DNA of 64,000 bases, from the NCBI GenBank assembly GCA_943735955.1, contig OX030956.1, positions 12,208,894-12,272,893 on the forward strand, in the 5' to 3' direction. The first letter of the stretch is position 1; each line of letters begins with the position of its first letter. The notes below the pieces were generated by a model. The model was given only the letters and a program-made list of their open reading frames with translations. It was not told the origin of the DNA and did not search any database. A program made the translations under genes and the position numbers. This document shows, piece after piece, positions 51,352-63,430 of this stretch. This DNA comes from Piscicola geometra. Lineage: Eukaryota; Annelida; Clitellata; Hirudinida; Piscicolidae.

Positions 51352-52386
51352 TCAGGGTGGAGGCTGCAAGGTGAGGGCTTCTAGTTGCTGGTCGTCGGGC
51401 AGAAGGGAGTTGAGGTGGTTGGCGAGAGGGATGATGTGGTTGATGGTGGAATGGATGCGTGAAAGAGTCGCTAAGACTTCAGACACCTTCCAGACGAACA
51501 TTTGGAATAGTTTTGAGTGAATTTAAAAGTAAATATTGGAAAAAAATACTTTAAAATATCTGGAGTGACATACTTCAGTTGTACCCACCTTTTGCACTTG
51601 CTCCACTTGGCGAGCTTGTTTGTTCCGTCGCTCAGTCACCATGGCGTAGTGGCTCTGAATGCTGGAACTAACCTGTGAGGTACTGAAGACTTTAGTTTAA
51701 AGTGCTCTCACCAGGTTTAATAGAGATTACAACTCAAAATTCATAGTCTTAGTTCTTTCTAAAATTCTGAAATGCAAATTAATTAAAAAAAGATTATAAA
51801 TTGAAGATGATATCAAGATATAAATGAAGACACCTCTTTGATGCGGTGGTTGATTGCATCCTGCTGAGATATGCACTCTTCACTACAGCTCTTTATGTGT
51901 TGTCTGTACCTCTCACACAAACCCACAAGAGCCTTAGAGTCTAGTCGGTGTAGGCTCGAGTCAGTCAGCGTTGTTCTGAACGAAATGCCAGAGTTCATCT
52001 GGATGAAGGGCTGCATCACTGGAATGTTGTTCATCGCCTGTTGCAAGCCATCGTCTTTCTCTTCTTTCTTGCCTGCTGTTACCACCACGATCTTCTCGTT
52101 GAAAATGCCTTTTCTAGAGGAGGATCTGTTGCGGCCTGCAAGTCTTGGAGACTCTTTGGCTACTGGAAGATCTGTGAACAAATAGTCAAAATAAAAAATA
52201 AATTCTTCATGAGACCGTAGATTGAACTTCAAAGTTGAATCAAGTGACTTCTTAAAGATGACAACAGCCCAGAGTCAAACCTGCGCCAATGGGACGGCTA
52301 GTGGAGCAGGAATTGAAGGAAATGTCATTGTCTCGTTGGGAAACTAATTGACTAGAAGTGGACGATCCAGATTGCTCATTCCCCAT
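51352..52386 (-). CDS. BORCS5: BLOC-1-related complex subunit 5 (myrlysin), complete
   Basis: Subunit of BORC, the complex that recruits ARL8 and kinesin to lysosomes and moves them outward. Four exons: 52386-52281, 52171-51834, 51672-51589 and 51486-51352; phases close and give 220 residues (human about 196). The N-terminus MGNEQS has Gly2 and Ser6 for N-myristoylation, as in the vertebrate protein, which is anchored to the lysosome that way. Conserved blocks: KIVVVTAGKK, NNIPVMQPFIQ, LDSKALVGLCERYRQHIKSC, INHRIKEVSSSIQSHYAMV, VEQVQKVSEVLATLSRIH and IIPLANHLNSLLPDDQQLE. The start is fixed by the myristoylation signal. It lies about 200 bp downstream of the calcineurin B stop on the same strand. 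Confidence 0.93.
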
Positions 52387-52581
52387 TTTAAAATTGAGAT
52401 TTCAACAACACTATCAATTGAAACTTTGAATATACAGTTTAAAAGTAAACTTAGAGGTGACCAAAGTTAATAAGTATTTTAAATTTGATAATGAAATGTA
52501 TTTCAACGATATTTATGAATTTTCATTTTCAAATAATAAGACTATTTATAAATATTGAGATAGTTCATTGGAAAATCCACT

Positions 52582-53716
52582 TCAGTTGTTCATCTTCACA
52601 ATGTCCGTCCCCAGAATGCACTGAAAAGCAAATCACAAATGATCAACTATAACAAAATAATACTTTTTAAATTAATTTTAAATATAAATACTTTACAAAG
52701 CACTAAATGGCAGTCAGAGACTCTTGGCAGACGACTCACATCCGTAAACTCCTTGATGTTGATCTTTCCATCGCCATCTTTGTCGTTGTAGATGATCGTC
52801 TTGTCCACGATTTGCTGCAACATCTTGTCGTCGACATTTTTGCCTGCAGAGAATGACACATTTCGAATAATTAAATAACAAAGATAATAATAAAAAAGAT
52901 AATAATAATAATATTATTAATACTAGTAATAATAATAAGAATAGAATCTAAGGCCATCAAAATGACTTTAAATGCCCAAATGATGGTGGTGCTTCCTTGC
53001 CTATGAGAGTCTTTAGGCGCTCAAACAACTCTCTGTTGGTGATGAAGCCGTCACTGTCGAGATCATAGATCGAAAAAGCAACTGGTGTGGGAGGTTAAAG
53101 TGATAGATGTTAAGACAGTTTTAGGTTAATATTAGGAAAATAAAAAGAAAAAGTAACTGAAATTACATTGAAGCTTAGTTCCTGCATTTCCCTTCATACT
53201 GATTTTTGACATTCCAGTTATAAACTCTGCGAATAGAGTATTTAATTAAATATAAGCAAAGAAAAAAAGTAATTTTAAAGTATGAAAATCTTATTTGAAG
53301 CAACCATTAAAGTCGATTGAGCCATTTTTGTCGATATCGAAAAGTTCGATGAGTCTGTCAGTGAGAGGGTTGCTTTCGAGGCCGGGCACTGCCATGATCT
53401 CCTCTCTGCTGATCACTCCGTCACGGTTCTGGTCTAGGCGAGTGAATCTTTCTGCTAACTTGTGCAGTTCTTCGTCAGTGACTAGATTTATTGATATTTA
53501 TATTAAAATAAAACATTAGTTATAAGAATTACGAAATATGATTAGGTAGAGTTTTAAATACATGGACGTAGCAATGGAAATGTTTATTTAAAAGCTTAAT
53601 TAGTAATTTGAGAAGTAGATAAAAATATAATATCAGGAAATAATTTGATTCTTACATCCGTTTGACAATCCCAGTGTTACTTGCTGGTCTACTGAAGAAG
53701 GCGTTTGAACATTACC
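52582..53716 (-). CDS. calcineurin regulatory subunit B (four EF-hands); only the ATG exon missing
   Basis: Calcium-binding subunit of the phosphatase calcineurin. Exons: 53716-53656, 53481-53305, 53226-53167, 53081-53001, 52843-52740 and 52620-52582; all phases close. The first exon begins GN, so the initiator Met must be in a separate exon, as known for vertebrate PPP3R1; MGN would then be myristoylated. Four canonical EF-hand loops: [36 protein letters not shown] and [22 protein letters not shown], the conserved helix before the fourth loop, is present, and the end is [10 protein letters not shown]. The exon at 53081-53001 uses a GC donor (ATAG|GCAAGG). Compared with vertebrate CNB the N-terminal leader and the linker between EF2 and EF3 are divergent. 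Confidence 0.92.
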
Positions 53717-53719
53717 CTG

Positions 53720-54206
53720 AAGAAAATAAAAATGTTATACTATAAAAAACGAAAAATTGTAAAAAAAATTCTCAATTTTTTACCAACCATTGCTTTGCAG
53801 ACGCTTTTGAAAACAGGTAGTGCAGAAGAATTTTTTGAAATAGTTAAACTGGCACTTGGCAGTGATGTGCTTTACATTTATTTGAATATATTTTATAAAA
53901 TTAATATAAAAATCTTAATTAGATTTTCCTGTTTTATCAACTCAAAATAGTTTCAGTGAAATATGAAATGTATCCTACGAGTATTATAAGACGATTTCTA
54001 AAGAAAGAAATCAAAAAGAACATTAATTTTGATCAAGAAACTTATGAAAACCGTTCAGTTGTTACATTTCCTTTTTATTCAACATTTACTTTTTTAAAAA
54101 TACTTAAAAAAAGTATGACTATTAACGAACATAAAGAAATCATGAAATATTATAAAATTGGCTAATCCCAGTCTTTTAATTGAATACTATCAATAATTCA
54201 TGATGG
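53720..54206. other. gap between calcineurin B and SMARCE1
   Basis: AT-rich. It should hold the ATG-only first exon and promoter of calcineurin B and the 3' untranslated region of SMARCE1 (both on the minus strand). Two short plus-strand frames here look accidental. Confidence 0.45.
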
Positions 54207-56630
54207 TTATTCACGTGTTTCTTCAGGCTTCAGAGGCTCTGGAAAGATTGAAGATCAAGGTAAAAACATAAGAGGAATAATATATTCACGAAATTAAAAT
54301 GGCAAATAACTAAAAAAATTTATTATAATGATTTGAATTAATTATGAAATAAATACATTTTTCCAAATCGCCATTACCTGCACAGACGTCATCATCTTTT
54401 GCCTCGTCACAAGGTATTTCCTGTTGTGATGAAATGTATTGAGATTTTGCCAAATTAAAATAAATATCATTTAAAAAAAATTTCCTATTTTAATTGAACA
54501 GCTTATTTTATGTGTAGCCTTATTATTTATAATTGAAAAATTCTCCGAAGCATTCCAAACTTTTGAATCAAAAGTACAATTCAAACCTGAACATCTTCCT
54601 TAGTCGAAGCTTCTTTGCTCCCTTCTAGAGTCTTTTCTGCATCTTCAATCTTTTCGATTTCCTTATCACTATCATTATCATCATCATCATCGCCATCCTC
54701 ATCATCATCTTCGTCTTTCTCACATTCTTTATCCTCTTCCCTATCTTCCTCATTTTCTACATCAGAATCCTTCTTTCCATCTTCCAGATCTCCACCCTTA
54801 ACTTCATCATGATCTCCTTTATTTGTTATCTTTTCTTCCTTTGGATCTTCTTCATCTTCGTTGCAAGCAATCTCTTTTTCAAGATCAACGCCATTTTCTT
54901 TGCCATCATTCCCATCTTTCTTATTCATTTCTTCGACTCCCTCCTCATCTATTTCCTTTCCCACATCTCCTCCATCTCCAAGCAATTCCTTCAAACCATC
55001 ATTCGCTTCCCCTCCTCCATTTTGCTCTCCAACCTTTTCCTCCACATCCTTCTTCTCCTCTTTCTTACAATCATCATCACCACCCTCCTTCTCTTTACCG
55101 TCTTTAGTATCGTTATTATCCACATTATTATTATTAATATTGTTATTATTATTGCTATTATTATTCCTGTTTGTCAGCTCATCCCTGGCCCGAAGCACCA
55201 TCTGCTCAAACTGCTCATCGGAAATCATCGGCCTGTTCTCGCACAACTGCGTCGAATTATGAAAATAATAATAATAATAATATCATCATCATCATCATCA
55301 TCTCCTGGTTTTTGTTAAACAGGCCAACTTTTCCTCTCCCGAGATAATAATAAAATAATAATAACATTAATATGAAAAATAGTATTATAAGAGATATAGG
55401 TTGAAGAGAAAAGCTCTCGGACTTTGTTGAGTTCGGAGTAGAAGTTGACTCCCCCCTCGTGGAAGCGCGCCTTTTTGCTCACGTGGCGCTCTTCGATCAT
55501 CTGCAGCTCACTTTCCAGCTTCTTCTGTTGGAGGGGGAAGGGAGGATTTGTTAATGGGGGGGGGGGGGGGGAAAGGAGGATTTGTTGGTGGGGGGGGGGA
55601 GGATTGGTGGGAGGGTGCAAGGGTTGGTGGGGGTCGAGTGATATTGGAAGAATGCATAAGAAGAGAGAAGATGAAAAAGTGAACTACCACCCCACTCTAC
55701 TTCCTACCACGCTCCTGAGCCCCCACAAAACGACCATACCCTCTGCTCCCTACCACCACACTACAACCACACCCACACCCCGCAAACCTCCCCCACCCCA
55801 CTACCCACCCTCCCCACACACCTGGTGCATGGTTAGCGACTGCACTTGCCGCTTCAGCACCACCATTCTTGGTTCGTTGATGACGGTGCGAGCGTCAGGC
55901 ACCAGGGCGTCGCTGAAGATCTCGTTGATGAGGCAGTGGTTGCGGTGGTAGCGAGACGCCGCGATGTTCTTGCTGCTGTAGTGGTCTTCTAGGTCTGTTG
56001 GGAGGAAGGAGGGGTGTTGTTGGTGGGGTTTTGGTTGTGTTGTAGAAGGGGGTTGAGGGGGAAGAGGTTTGATGTTAGTTGGTGGAGGGTTATTGGGTGG
56101 GGAGTGGTGTTCGTGGTTATTTGGTGTGTTGGTTTTTTGTGGGTGGTTGTTGAGTGGTGTAGCTTATGGTGGTTGGTTGATTGAAAAGAGCACTCAAATA
56201 ATGATTTACAACAAATAGAAAATACACAACAACAAATGAAAGATCGAAAACAACAACAACAGCAACAACAACCAACCAACCATCTTCCTCCTCATTAGCC
56301 TGCATGGTGGAGATGATGCGTTGGTCTGACACATCCCTCATCATTTTCTGCCGAATGCAAGAAAAATCATTTTGTATGTTTGTTTTTATTTTTTTACATT
56401 TTTGTTGTTGTTTGTATGTTTTTTCGTATGTTTGTTCGTTCAGTAAAAACAAGTTTTTATAGAAACACACGGCGAATTATTTGAGACAGAACAAAATCCG
56501 TGATGTTAATTTTAATGATGATGATGATAAGATGAAGAAGAAGAAAAAGATAATGATAATAGCTATGATAACAACGATGAAAATGATGAAGAAGAAAATC
56601 ATGATGATGATGGTGATGATGATGATGAAC

Positions 56631-56676
<46 letters not shown>

Positions 56677-57204
56677 TGATGATGATGATGATGATGGAAG
56701 ACGAACGAACATTCCTCCGGCTGTTCTTGTCAGCTGAGTCATCCATGGCGTCAGCCTCACCGTCGATCTTGCCCTTCGAGGCAGCCCAGGAGAGGTAGGC
56801 CGGGGAGTTGTGGTACACCTTCAGTGCGTCCATGTACTGCGCCTTGCGGTCAGAGTGGTGGGTGGTGGGAGGGTGGAGAGTGATGGGGTATGGTGATGTG
56901 GTGGTTGGTTGAATGAGGGTGGGTGGAGGGTTGGAGTGTGTGGTGATGGAGTGGTTGTGGGTGGTTGTATGATGATTGTGTGTTGACGTGTAGTGATGAT
57001 GGTGCGTGATGATGATGGGGTGGTGATGGTAATAGTGGTGGTGATGATGATGATACTGGTGATGATGATGATGGGGTGGTGATGGTAATAGTGGTGGTGA
57101 TGATGATGATACTGGTGATGATGATGACGCACCTTCTCTGCCTCATACTCGTCAACATACTCCTGCTTCTGCTCATCACTCAAGTCCCTCCACATCTGAC
57201 CTAT

Positions 57205-57263
<59 letters not shown>

Positions 57264-58147
57264 ATATGTATGTGTGTGTTATTTGAGTCTCATATATAGA
57301 CAAGATAGGGAGACCTTGCCAATCTCCCACAGTTTGAGGTCAGGGTTGTTGGCTTTAATGCTGTCCCACACCTAAAAAAGCGGGAATTTTTTTAAATTCA
57401 AAAAGATAAGTTTGAGAAAATTTGAATTATCTGCCTGGGCAGCCATTTTAAATAATTGTATTAAGTTTTTTTCTACCACTACAGCCTCCACAGCACCAAC
57501 CCACTCCATCATTATCATCATCACTATTTGACTCACCACTCCACCATCATCATCATCACCAGCTAACCACACTATCATCATTATCATCACCACCAAGTCA
57601 CCGCACCATCATCATCATCATCTCCAAGTAACCAAGCCATCATTATCATAATCACCAACTCACCAGACGCGACACCTTGCGAGAGTAGCGCATGTAGGGC
57701 ATGAGGGGCTTGTCGGGTGGCTTTGGCTGCTTGCCCCCCAGGCCCTTGCCGTCCCCCTGTGGTAGTGATGATGATGGTGGTGGTGATGATGTGATGGTGG
57801 TGATGATAGTGTTGTTGATGGTGGTGGTAATGATGAGGTGGTGGTGGTGGTGATAGTGTTGTGGTAGTAATGATGACAGAAAAAATATTAACTCATTTAT
57901 TAAAATAAATTTTGAAAAATTGAATGAGAAAGAAATTATTTTTGAAAAGCTACAAATTTGTAAAACTTTAAAAAATATAATAAGTTTGAAAAATAAAAAA
58001 TAAATGAGTTAGTTTTTTTTAATAATAGGAAATAAATAATGTCAAGGGTCGTACAACGTTCTTGTTGCTGGGTCTGATGGGGTTGAAGGCAGGGTGGCCA
58101 TGGGGGTTCGAGACGAATGGGCTGCCCTGCTTCATCGAGGTGATGTC
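54207..58147 (-). CDS. SMARCE1: SMARCE1 / BAF57, HMG-box subunit of SWI/SNF (5' incomplete)
   Basis: DNA-binding subunit of the BAF chromatin-remodelling complex. Exons: 58147-58058, 57756-57676 (or 57664), 57371-57315, 57207-57133, 56842-56711, 56347-56281, 55994-55822, 55524-55423, 55246-54587, 54420-54378 and 54238-54207. The HMG box spans exons 2-5 ([66 protein letters not shown]). The coiled-coil region follows ([59 protein letters not shown]). The 660-bp exon encodes [20 protein letters not shown], an Asn-rich stretch, then about 150 residues of Glu/Asp/Lys-rich sequence. The end is PLKPEETRE. The initiating exon upstream of 58147 was not identified. Confidence 0.94.
56515..56695. repeat. 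GAT-rich repeat in SMARCE1 intron
   Basis: Degenerate GATGAT tract with AAGAAG and ATGAAC interruptions. Confidence 0.9.
57209..57260. repeat. (GT)n microsatellite next to a SMARCE1 acceptor
   Basis: About 25 GT units on the plus strand, hence CA on the transcript, ending at the acceptor of the exon at 57207. Confidence 0.95.
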
Positions 58148-58149
58148 CT

Positions 58150-59874
58150 TGATAGTAGTTGTGGTAGTGGAGGTGGTTTTGATGATAGTAGTAGTGGTAG
58201 TTGTGATGTCGATAGTAGTAGTGGTAGTTGTGATGGTGATAGTAGTAGTGGAGGAAGTAGTAGTAATAGTGGTATTAGTAGCAGAGATATTGGTGTTTGA
58301 TTGGGTGAGAGTGATGAGGTGGGAGTGGGTTTAACAAGATGGAATGGTATGGTGGAAGAATGAGATTAAAAAGTGATGAGTTGTGGGGATAGATGATGAT
58401 GATGTGAGTGAGTGAATGGAGGAGTGACGAGTGGTGGAGATGGGTGGAGGAATGGATGGAAGAAGACATAAAGATGGAATGTTTAGGAATGTCTCAAGTA
58501 GATTCCAAGGCCCAGGGTAAGGATGGATAGTTCCAAGAACAGCATGCAAAAGATGGCAGACGCGCAAACTGATGAGTTGCTGAAACATCAAACTATGGCG
58601 AAAATTAAAACTACCCTCGCCACCAGTAAAACATGAAGCCTCAATGCTTGGAAGCATGACAAAAAATTCACGCTATTTAGCTTTGAATTTACCAAATACT
58701 GGAAGTTACATTTTTAAGAGAAGTCTTTAACACAATATTTTAATGAAATACGATGTGATAAATTAATTAACACATCATATTAATTGAATTATTAGTAAGG
58801 GATGATGAAAATGAGAATATACAATGGGAAAACACTCATGCAAAATTAAAACACAAATCGCAGACGCCATGGGCCTAACCATCTGAGAGTTGGATTGTCC
58901 TGCATTGTAATTGGGATAAATAGTTCGGTTAATTCGAGAAAAACTCCCATAATCTGAAAATAGGAAGGCATTTGGGATGGTGTTGGAAATAAGATTCAAA
59001 AGAATTATAGTATTTAAATGTAGAAAATAAAAAAATACAACATGCTAAAATGAATTTAGATTAACATGCAAGTATTCATAATATTAAAAACAGGATTTTA
59101 TTAAATTCTTTAAATATCTTAGTATACTAATTCAAAGAATATAATTATTATTATTCAAAAAGCTTCATTTTTTACATTTTTTACAATTAATTTTTCTTTA
59201 AAATACAGATTCAGAGACTCCTACGTTGGGATTGTGGTGTCTGTGACCGATGGAAGGACATTTCAGAATACTGCATTAGAAAAATAATGTTTAATGTATT
59301 TTAAATTTCTGTTTATATTTTATTTTTATGACCATTATAGAGGTCATAAGACCCTAAACTAAAACTTTTAGTCTAAAAGAATCTGATGGTGCATGGGTGG
59401 GTTAGTATGTATTAATTTGCTACCACTAAACTTTAGCGACTAAAGTTTAGTAAATAAACGTGTACCAGTTACATAATTTTTATTATTATTAATTACTAAT
59501 AATTCATGATGATAAAAAATTATATTTGAATAGTTCCTAATTTAATTTCATCGCTTTTTGAGATCGCACTCAAACAAATAAATTAATTAGGGTATTGCAT
59601 TTAAATGGATAAATAATTAATAATAATACGTTAAAATTTAAAAAATGTAATGTCAAACATTGAATTAATTATAAAAGGCTTTAAAAATCGAACTAACCCG
59701 ATTTTTTGTGAACTATTGGGTCTAACTAATATCACCGTTTTAATTATAATTGTTTAGTATTTTAGAAAATTCTCTATTAATCGATCGTAGACAAGGTTCT
59801 AGATTCAAAAGTATTTCCTTGAACTCGGAGTGAATCAAACGCTTTATCTGAGTTATAAGGTCTTTTGTGTCATG
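58150..59874. other. intronic/intergenic, GTAGTG repeats; no firm gene
   Basis: GTAGTG/GATAGTAGTAGTGG repeats at 58150-58290, then AT-rich sequence. A possible short plus-strand terminal exon follows AAAATACAG at 59207 (reads FRDSYVGIVVSVTDGRTFQN, stop at 59285) but has no partner or family. The first SMARCE1 exon may lie here. Confidence 0.4.
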
Positions 59875-59882
59875 GCTGGAAC

Positions 59883-60904
59883 CAGTGGCGAACCAGGGGG
59901 AGGCTGGGGGGGGCTCAAGCCTCCCCCAGACCTTTTCGAAGAGTTTCGCAGTTTTTCGAAAATCGATGAGTTTTTTTGGTGGGGGGGGGGGGGGGGAAGG
60001 GTAATGAATTTTTCAATATGCAATAGAACAATGATATTTTCTCTGGATGGCCTTCGGGTCTTTATCTCACGAAAAATTTCATATATCAACACAGAACATA
60101 GAAATCCCACCAAAATGTCACAAATTCTGAGAAGAAATAGAGCACCACTAGACCCTAACTACACTTTTAAATCTTTACTCTTTTTATATGTAAATTTTTT
60201 AAGCCGTGACACAGTATATAAAGAACAAATCAGATAGACAAAATAACTCTCGAGCTTTCAGAATTATCCAACCTTCATGGAAAGGATGCTGAAACTGTGT
60301 AAAGACAGCTCATAATCACATCAACACATCAAGTTTACGTGCTTATCAGTCTGATGATCAGACTCTGATCTCATTGCATGTATCGAACTGCAAGAATTCT
60401 TTTGAGCAACAGGCCTTCAGCCCGAGTTGCATTATATGCTCGATGTTGTTATGAGTCTGCCAGTTACTTCATCAGATGCAGAAAGAGCCTTTTCTAAACT
60501 TCGGCTTATTAAAATTCATCTTAAGACGACTGTATCTGCATGTCGTTTGCATAGCTTGTTTGAGAAAATCTGCTACCAAAACCGCTACTGCACTTCTTCC
60601 AGTGAAAAGATTTTCACAAATTGATCGAAAAATTATTTTTTAACTGAGAACACATCAAAATTCAGTTAAAACTAAATATTTGAAATTTTTTTTAGACTGT
60701 TTAGGATTTCATATCAAACTTATTTTGAAATTTAACTTATAAAATTAAAATTTATTGTACAAAATATGTGAAAAAACTCGGTATAAAAAAAAATATTTAA
60801 AAAAATTGATGTTGCAAAACGCAACAGCTGCGGTAAATGGATTAAACAATTTTTTTTATACTAAAGTTGAGCCCCCCCAGCATATTTTGCTGGTTGCGCC
60901 CCTG
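59883..60904 (+). mobile_element. hAT element A, 1.02 kb, exact 8-bp target duplication
   Basis: Begins CAGTGGCGAACCAGGGGG and ends GCTGGTTGCGCCCCTG, giving imperfect terminal inverted repeats. The 8-bp duplication GCTGGAAC is exact at 59875-59882 and 60905-60912. It retains only the C-terminal part of a transposase: from about 60430, LHYMLDVVMSLPVTSSDAER and AFSKLRLIKIHLKTTVSACR, the hAT dimerisation domain. The N-terminal catalytic region is deleted, so it is non-autonomous. Confidence 0.95.
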
Positions 60905-61179
60905 GCTGGAACATTTGATGGGCAACTGATGCCAAAGACAATGTCTTTTCTACTTGAAGAAAAAATGAAGATTGGAATATAAAAAAGTGGGCTTTCAAGA
61001 ATAGTATTGAGATCTTCCCCAAACACTACAACAGCCCTTGCCTTCCAGAAAAAGTTTCATAGCCCAAGCGTCCAAGCTACAAAAATAAAAAATTTTGATA
61101 CAGTTTTGATAAAATGTTCAGGAATTTTTTTTTGCATGACTTTTTTGTATGTTGGTTTTATTTATTGGATAAGTTCTAC

Positions 61180-63209
61180 CAGGGGCGCAACCAGCAAAAA
61201 ATGCTGGAGGGGGGCTCAACTTTAGTAAAAAAAAAAATTGTTTAATCCATTCACCGCAGCTGTTGCGTTTTGCAACATCAATTTTTATATATTCTTGCTG
61301 TTTTAATACCGAGTTTTTTCACATATTTTGTACAATAAATTTTAAATTTTAATTTTATAAGTTAAATTTCAACTTTTTTAATTTTATTGTTTATAGTCTT
61401 TTATATTCTGTTCACATTTAAAATTTCTCAAAACAATCTTTCTTCACTTAGATAATTGTTTAATTTTTTCGTTCGATTTTTAGTATATTTATACAATTTG
61501 GTCTCAAATTCAATGTGAAAAGATAGTTAATACTTGAATTAATTTTTTTAATATTCAAAATAACTTGTAAAACGTTTTCAATGCTTTCAAAAATCAATGG
61601 TGCGTTTTCGCAACTTTGAAATAATATGATTTTATATGATTTTTAATAAGTCTAGTCATTATAATAATGATAAAAATATTATTTCAATGTTAAGGTATTA
61701 TGAAATTTATAAAATTAAAATTAAAAGTTGAATTTTGTAGATGAATGTTGATTTTTATATTTCGATAAAAAATTCCAAACCGCAAACGCTTCACACTTGG
61801 AGCTTTTATTGAAAAGAATATAATTTTTTAACCTCTCATAGGTTGAATAAAAAATTAAAATAAAGATAACATTCGTCGTCAGTTTCGTCTTTGAAACAGC
61901 ACGACAGTTTATGAGTGCTGTTGTAATTCACGTTAAATAATTTGCTTTGAAAATAATTATTATTAATATTATAACAAATAAAATAATTATAAGTCTGAAT
62001 TTTATCAAACTATTTGCAATTGAAATTTATTTCTGTTTTAATAAATGTGGTTTGAATCAATTTATTTATTTCTTACTGTACCTAAGTATGTCACACTTCC
62101 CGCTCACGTTGCGTTTTCGCAACATTTTGCCCCATTAAAACTTATGAAATAATTGTTTTCACTTTTGCTTGAGTTATTCTTATAACCATATAATGCAAGT
62201 CTGAATTTAAAATTCATGTTAACTTTTTTTCTCGGGTAGCGGCGGTAAATGGGCTAAATAAAAACTACCAATTATAATTGATAAAGAATTTAGATAGTTT
62301 ATTAATGATACAAAAGAAAAACTACAAACTAAGTTGAATAGTATTCTTAAAGTTATGTCATCATTTTTTTAAACTAAGGTAAAAAGTAAAAAAAATAAGT
62401 TTGATATGAGATCCTAAACAGTCTATAATTTTTTTCCAAATATTTAGTTTCAACTAAATTTTGATGTGTTCTCAGTTACAAAATAATTTTTCGATCAGTT
62501 TGTGAAAATCTTTTCACCATTTCATTTACTGGAAGAAGTGCAGTAGCTGTTTTGGTAGCAGATATTCTCAAACAAGCTTTGCAAACGACATGCAGATACA
62601 GTCGTCTTAAGATGAATTTTAATAAGCCGAAGTTTAGAAAATGCTTTTCTGCATCTGATGAGGTAACTTGCTGAGTCAGAACAACATCGAGCATATAATG
62701 CAACTCGGGCTGAAGGCTTGTTGCTCAAAAGAATTCTTGCAGTTCGATACATGCAATGAGATCAGACTGATACGCACGTAAACTTGATGTGTTGATGTGA
62801 TTTTGAGGTGTCTTTACACAGTTTCAGCATCCTTTCCATGAAGGTTGGATATTCTGAAAGCTCTAGAGTTATTTTGTCTATCTGATTTGTTCTTTATATA
62901 CTGTGTCATGGCTTAAAATATTTACATATAAAAAGTGTAAAGATTTAAAAGTGTAGTTAAGGTCTAGTGGTGCTCTATTTCTTTTCAGAATTTGTGACAT
63001 GTTATTGTTATTTTGGTGGGATCTCTATGTTCTGTGTTGATATATGAAATGTTTCGTGAGATAAAGACCCGATGGCCATCCAGAGAAAATATCATTGTCC
63101 TATGGCATATTGAAAAATTCATTACACCCCCCCCCCACCAAAAAAACTCATCGATTTTCGAAAAATTGCGAGACCCTTCGAAAAGCCCCCCCCCCTGGTT
63201 GCGCCACTG
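61180..63209 (-). mobile_element. hAT element B, 2.03 kb, inverted relative to element A
   Basis: Same family as element A, opposite orientation. Left end CAGGGGCGCAACCAGC, right end CTGGTTGCGCCACTG. The flanking octamers AGTTCTAC and AGTTTTAT agree at 6 of 8 positions, so a decayed duplication. The transposase C-terminus is present on the minus strand at 62476-62752 (LHYMLDVV, then SSDAEKHFLNFG after a frameshift). Relative to A it carries about 1.0 kb of extra AT-rich sequence at roughly 61374-62390, either an insertion in B or a deletion in A. Confidence 0.9.
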
Positions 63210-63430
63210 AGTTTTATGCTATAACTTAGAGCTTGGGCCGCCTTTAGCTGCTTTTACTCATAGCCAATTGATTTTAAATTCAAACTAAATGAGTGTTTCT
63301 CACTATTATATTGATTTTTCTCGTTTAAATTTTCAAATAAAAAATAAACATCACCAAAAAGTCAAATATATAAAAAAAATCACGAATCAGAGGCAATTTA
63401 TTCCCATTACCGATTCAAAGTACTTGGTAA

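Noticed and set aside
59208..59287. Possible terminal exon FRDSYVGIVVSVTDGRTF
   Set aside because: Acceptor-like site and stop only; isolated, no family match recognised.
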